From Pseudoips prasinana (lineage: Eukaryota > Arthropoda > Insecta > Lepidoptera > Nolidae), in the NCBI GenBank assembly GCA_951640165.1, contig OX621237.1, positions 13,764,001 through 13,828,000 on the forward strand: a stretch of DNA of 64,000 bases, written 5' to 3'. The translations under genes were made by a program, and so were the position numbers. The notes under the pieces are model-generated. The model did no database searches. It was not told the DNA's origin and saw only the letters and a program-made list of their open reading frames with translations. Below are positions 63,870 through 64,000 of the stretch, piece after piece. Position 1 is the stretch's first letter. Every line of letters begins with the position of its first letter.

Positions 63870-64000
63870 TAAATATGTTGTTTGGAATGTACTCATACGT
63901 TAATCTATTTATTATTGCGGTTTTGTTAAAATTTCCCATGCGTGTGTACTTAGGGGATAAACAACGCTATTAGTAATAAGGTTAAATCACAACAAAAATA

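Overview
The window reads as AT-rich, intron-rich, repeat-packed nuclear DNA from a moth or butterfly (Lepidoptera). The reasons are the split genes with canonical GT/AG introns, the tRNA-derived SINEs, the short Helitron-like elements whose 3' ends carry the GCGGGGCACAGCTAG terminus typical of lepidopteran genomes, the many non-LTR retrotransposon tails (R1-, jockey- and RTE-like) and a mariner element. The species cannot be named from sequence alone.

The only host protein genes I can support are two transglutaminases (annulin / hemocyte protein-glutamine gamma-glutamyltransferase type) in head-to-tail tandem on the + strand. TG-A enters from outside the left edge and is followed through ten coding exons (72-18118) to its stop. 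TG-B has eleven recognisable coding exons (40269-50200); its first coding exon, with the start codon, is not found. The two share exon lengths, intron phases and the Cys-His-Asp triad, so they are tandem duplicates. Both should cross-link proteins through glutamine-lysine isopeptide bonds, as in clotting, cuticle or extracellular matrix.

The gap between them (18.1-40.2 kb) is a repeat mosaic. Its main feature is a recent direct segmental duplication: 25901-28982 is repeated at 28984-40855. It copied TG-B exon 2 and the first 50 bases of exon 3. The downstream copy was later split by a 4.26-kb element with 32-bp terminal inverted repeats, 4-bp ATAT target duplications and repeated subterminal motifs; that element in turn holds remnants of two non-LTR retrotransposons. 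The upstream copy has lost about 4.5 kb. Nested MITEs, SINEs, Helitrons and fold-back elements fill the rest.

The introns are also loaded: a 5'-truncated retrotransposon splitting a SINE (7.2-9.2 kb), a retrotransposon with its RT core deleted (9.9-12.1 kb), an apparently intact cecropia-type mariner (45340-46621), and a GC-rich 220-bp fold-back MITE inside a Helitron (46952-47807). Downstream of TG-B (50.2-64 kb) there is no host gene I can support; it holds retrotransposon tails, a pair of ~0.7-kb inverted repeats around 2.7 kb, SINEs and Helitrons.

A recurring oddity is a set of near-perfect inverted repeats (arms 19-34 bp, spacers mostly 4-5 bp) with no transposon-like ends, several inside old elements. 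They look like scars of replication template switching.
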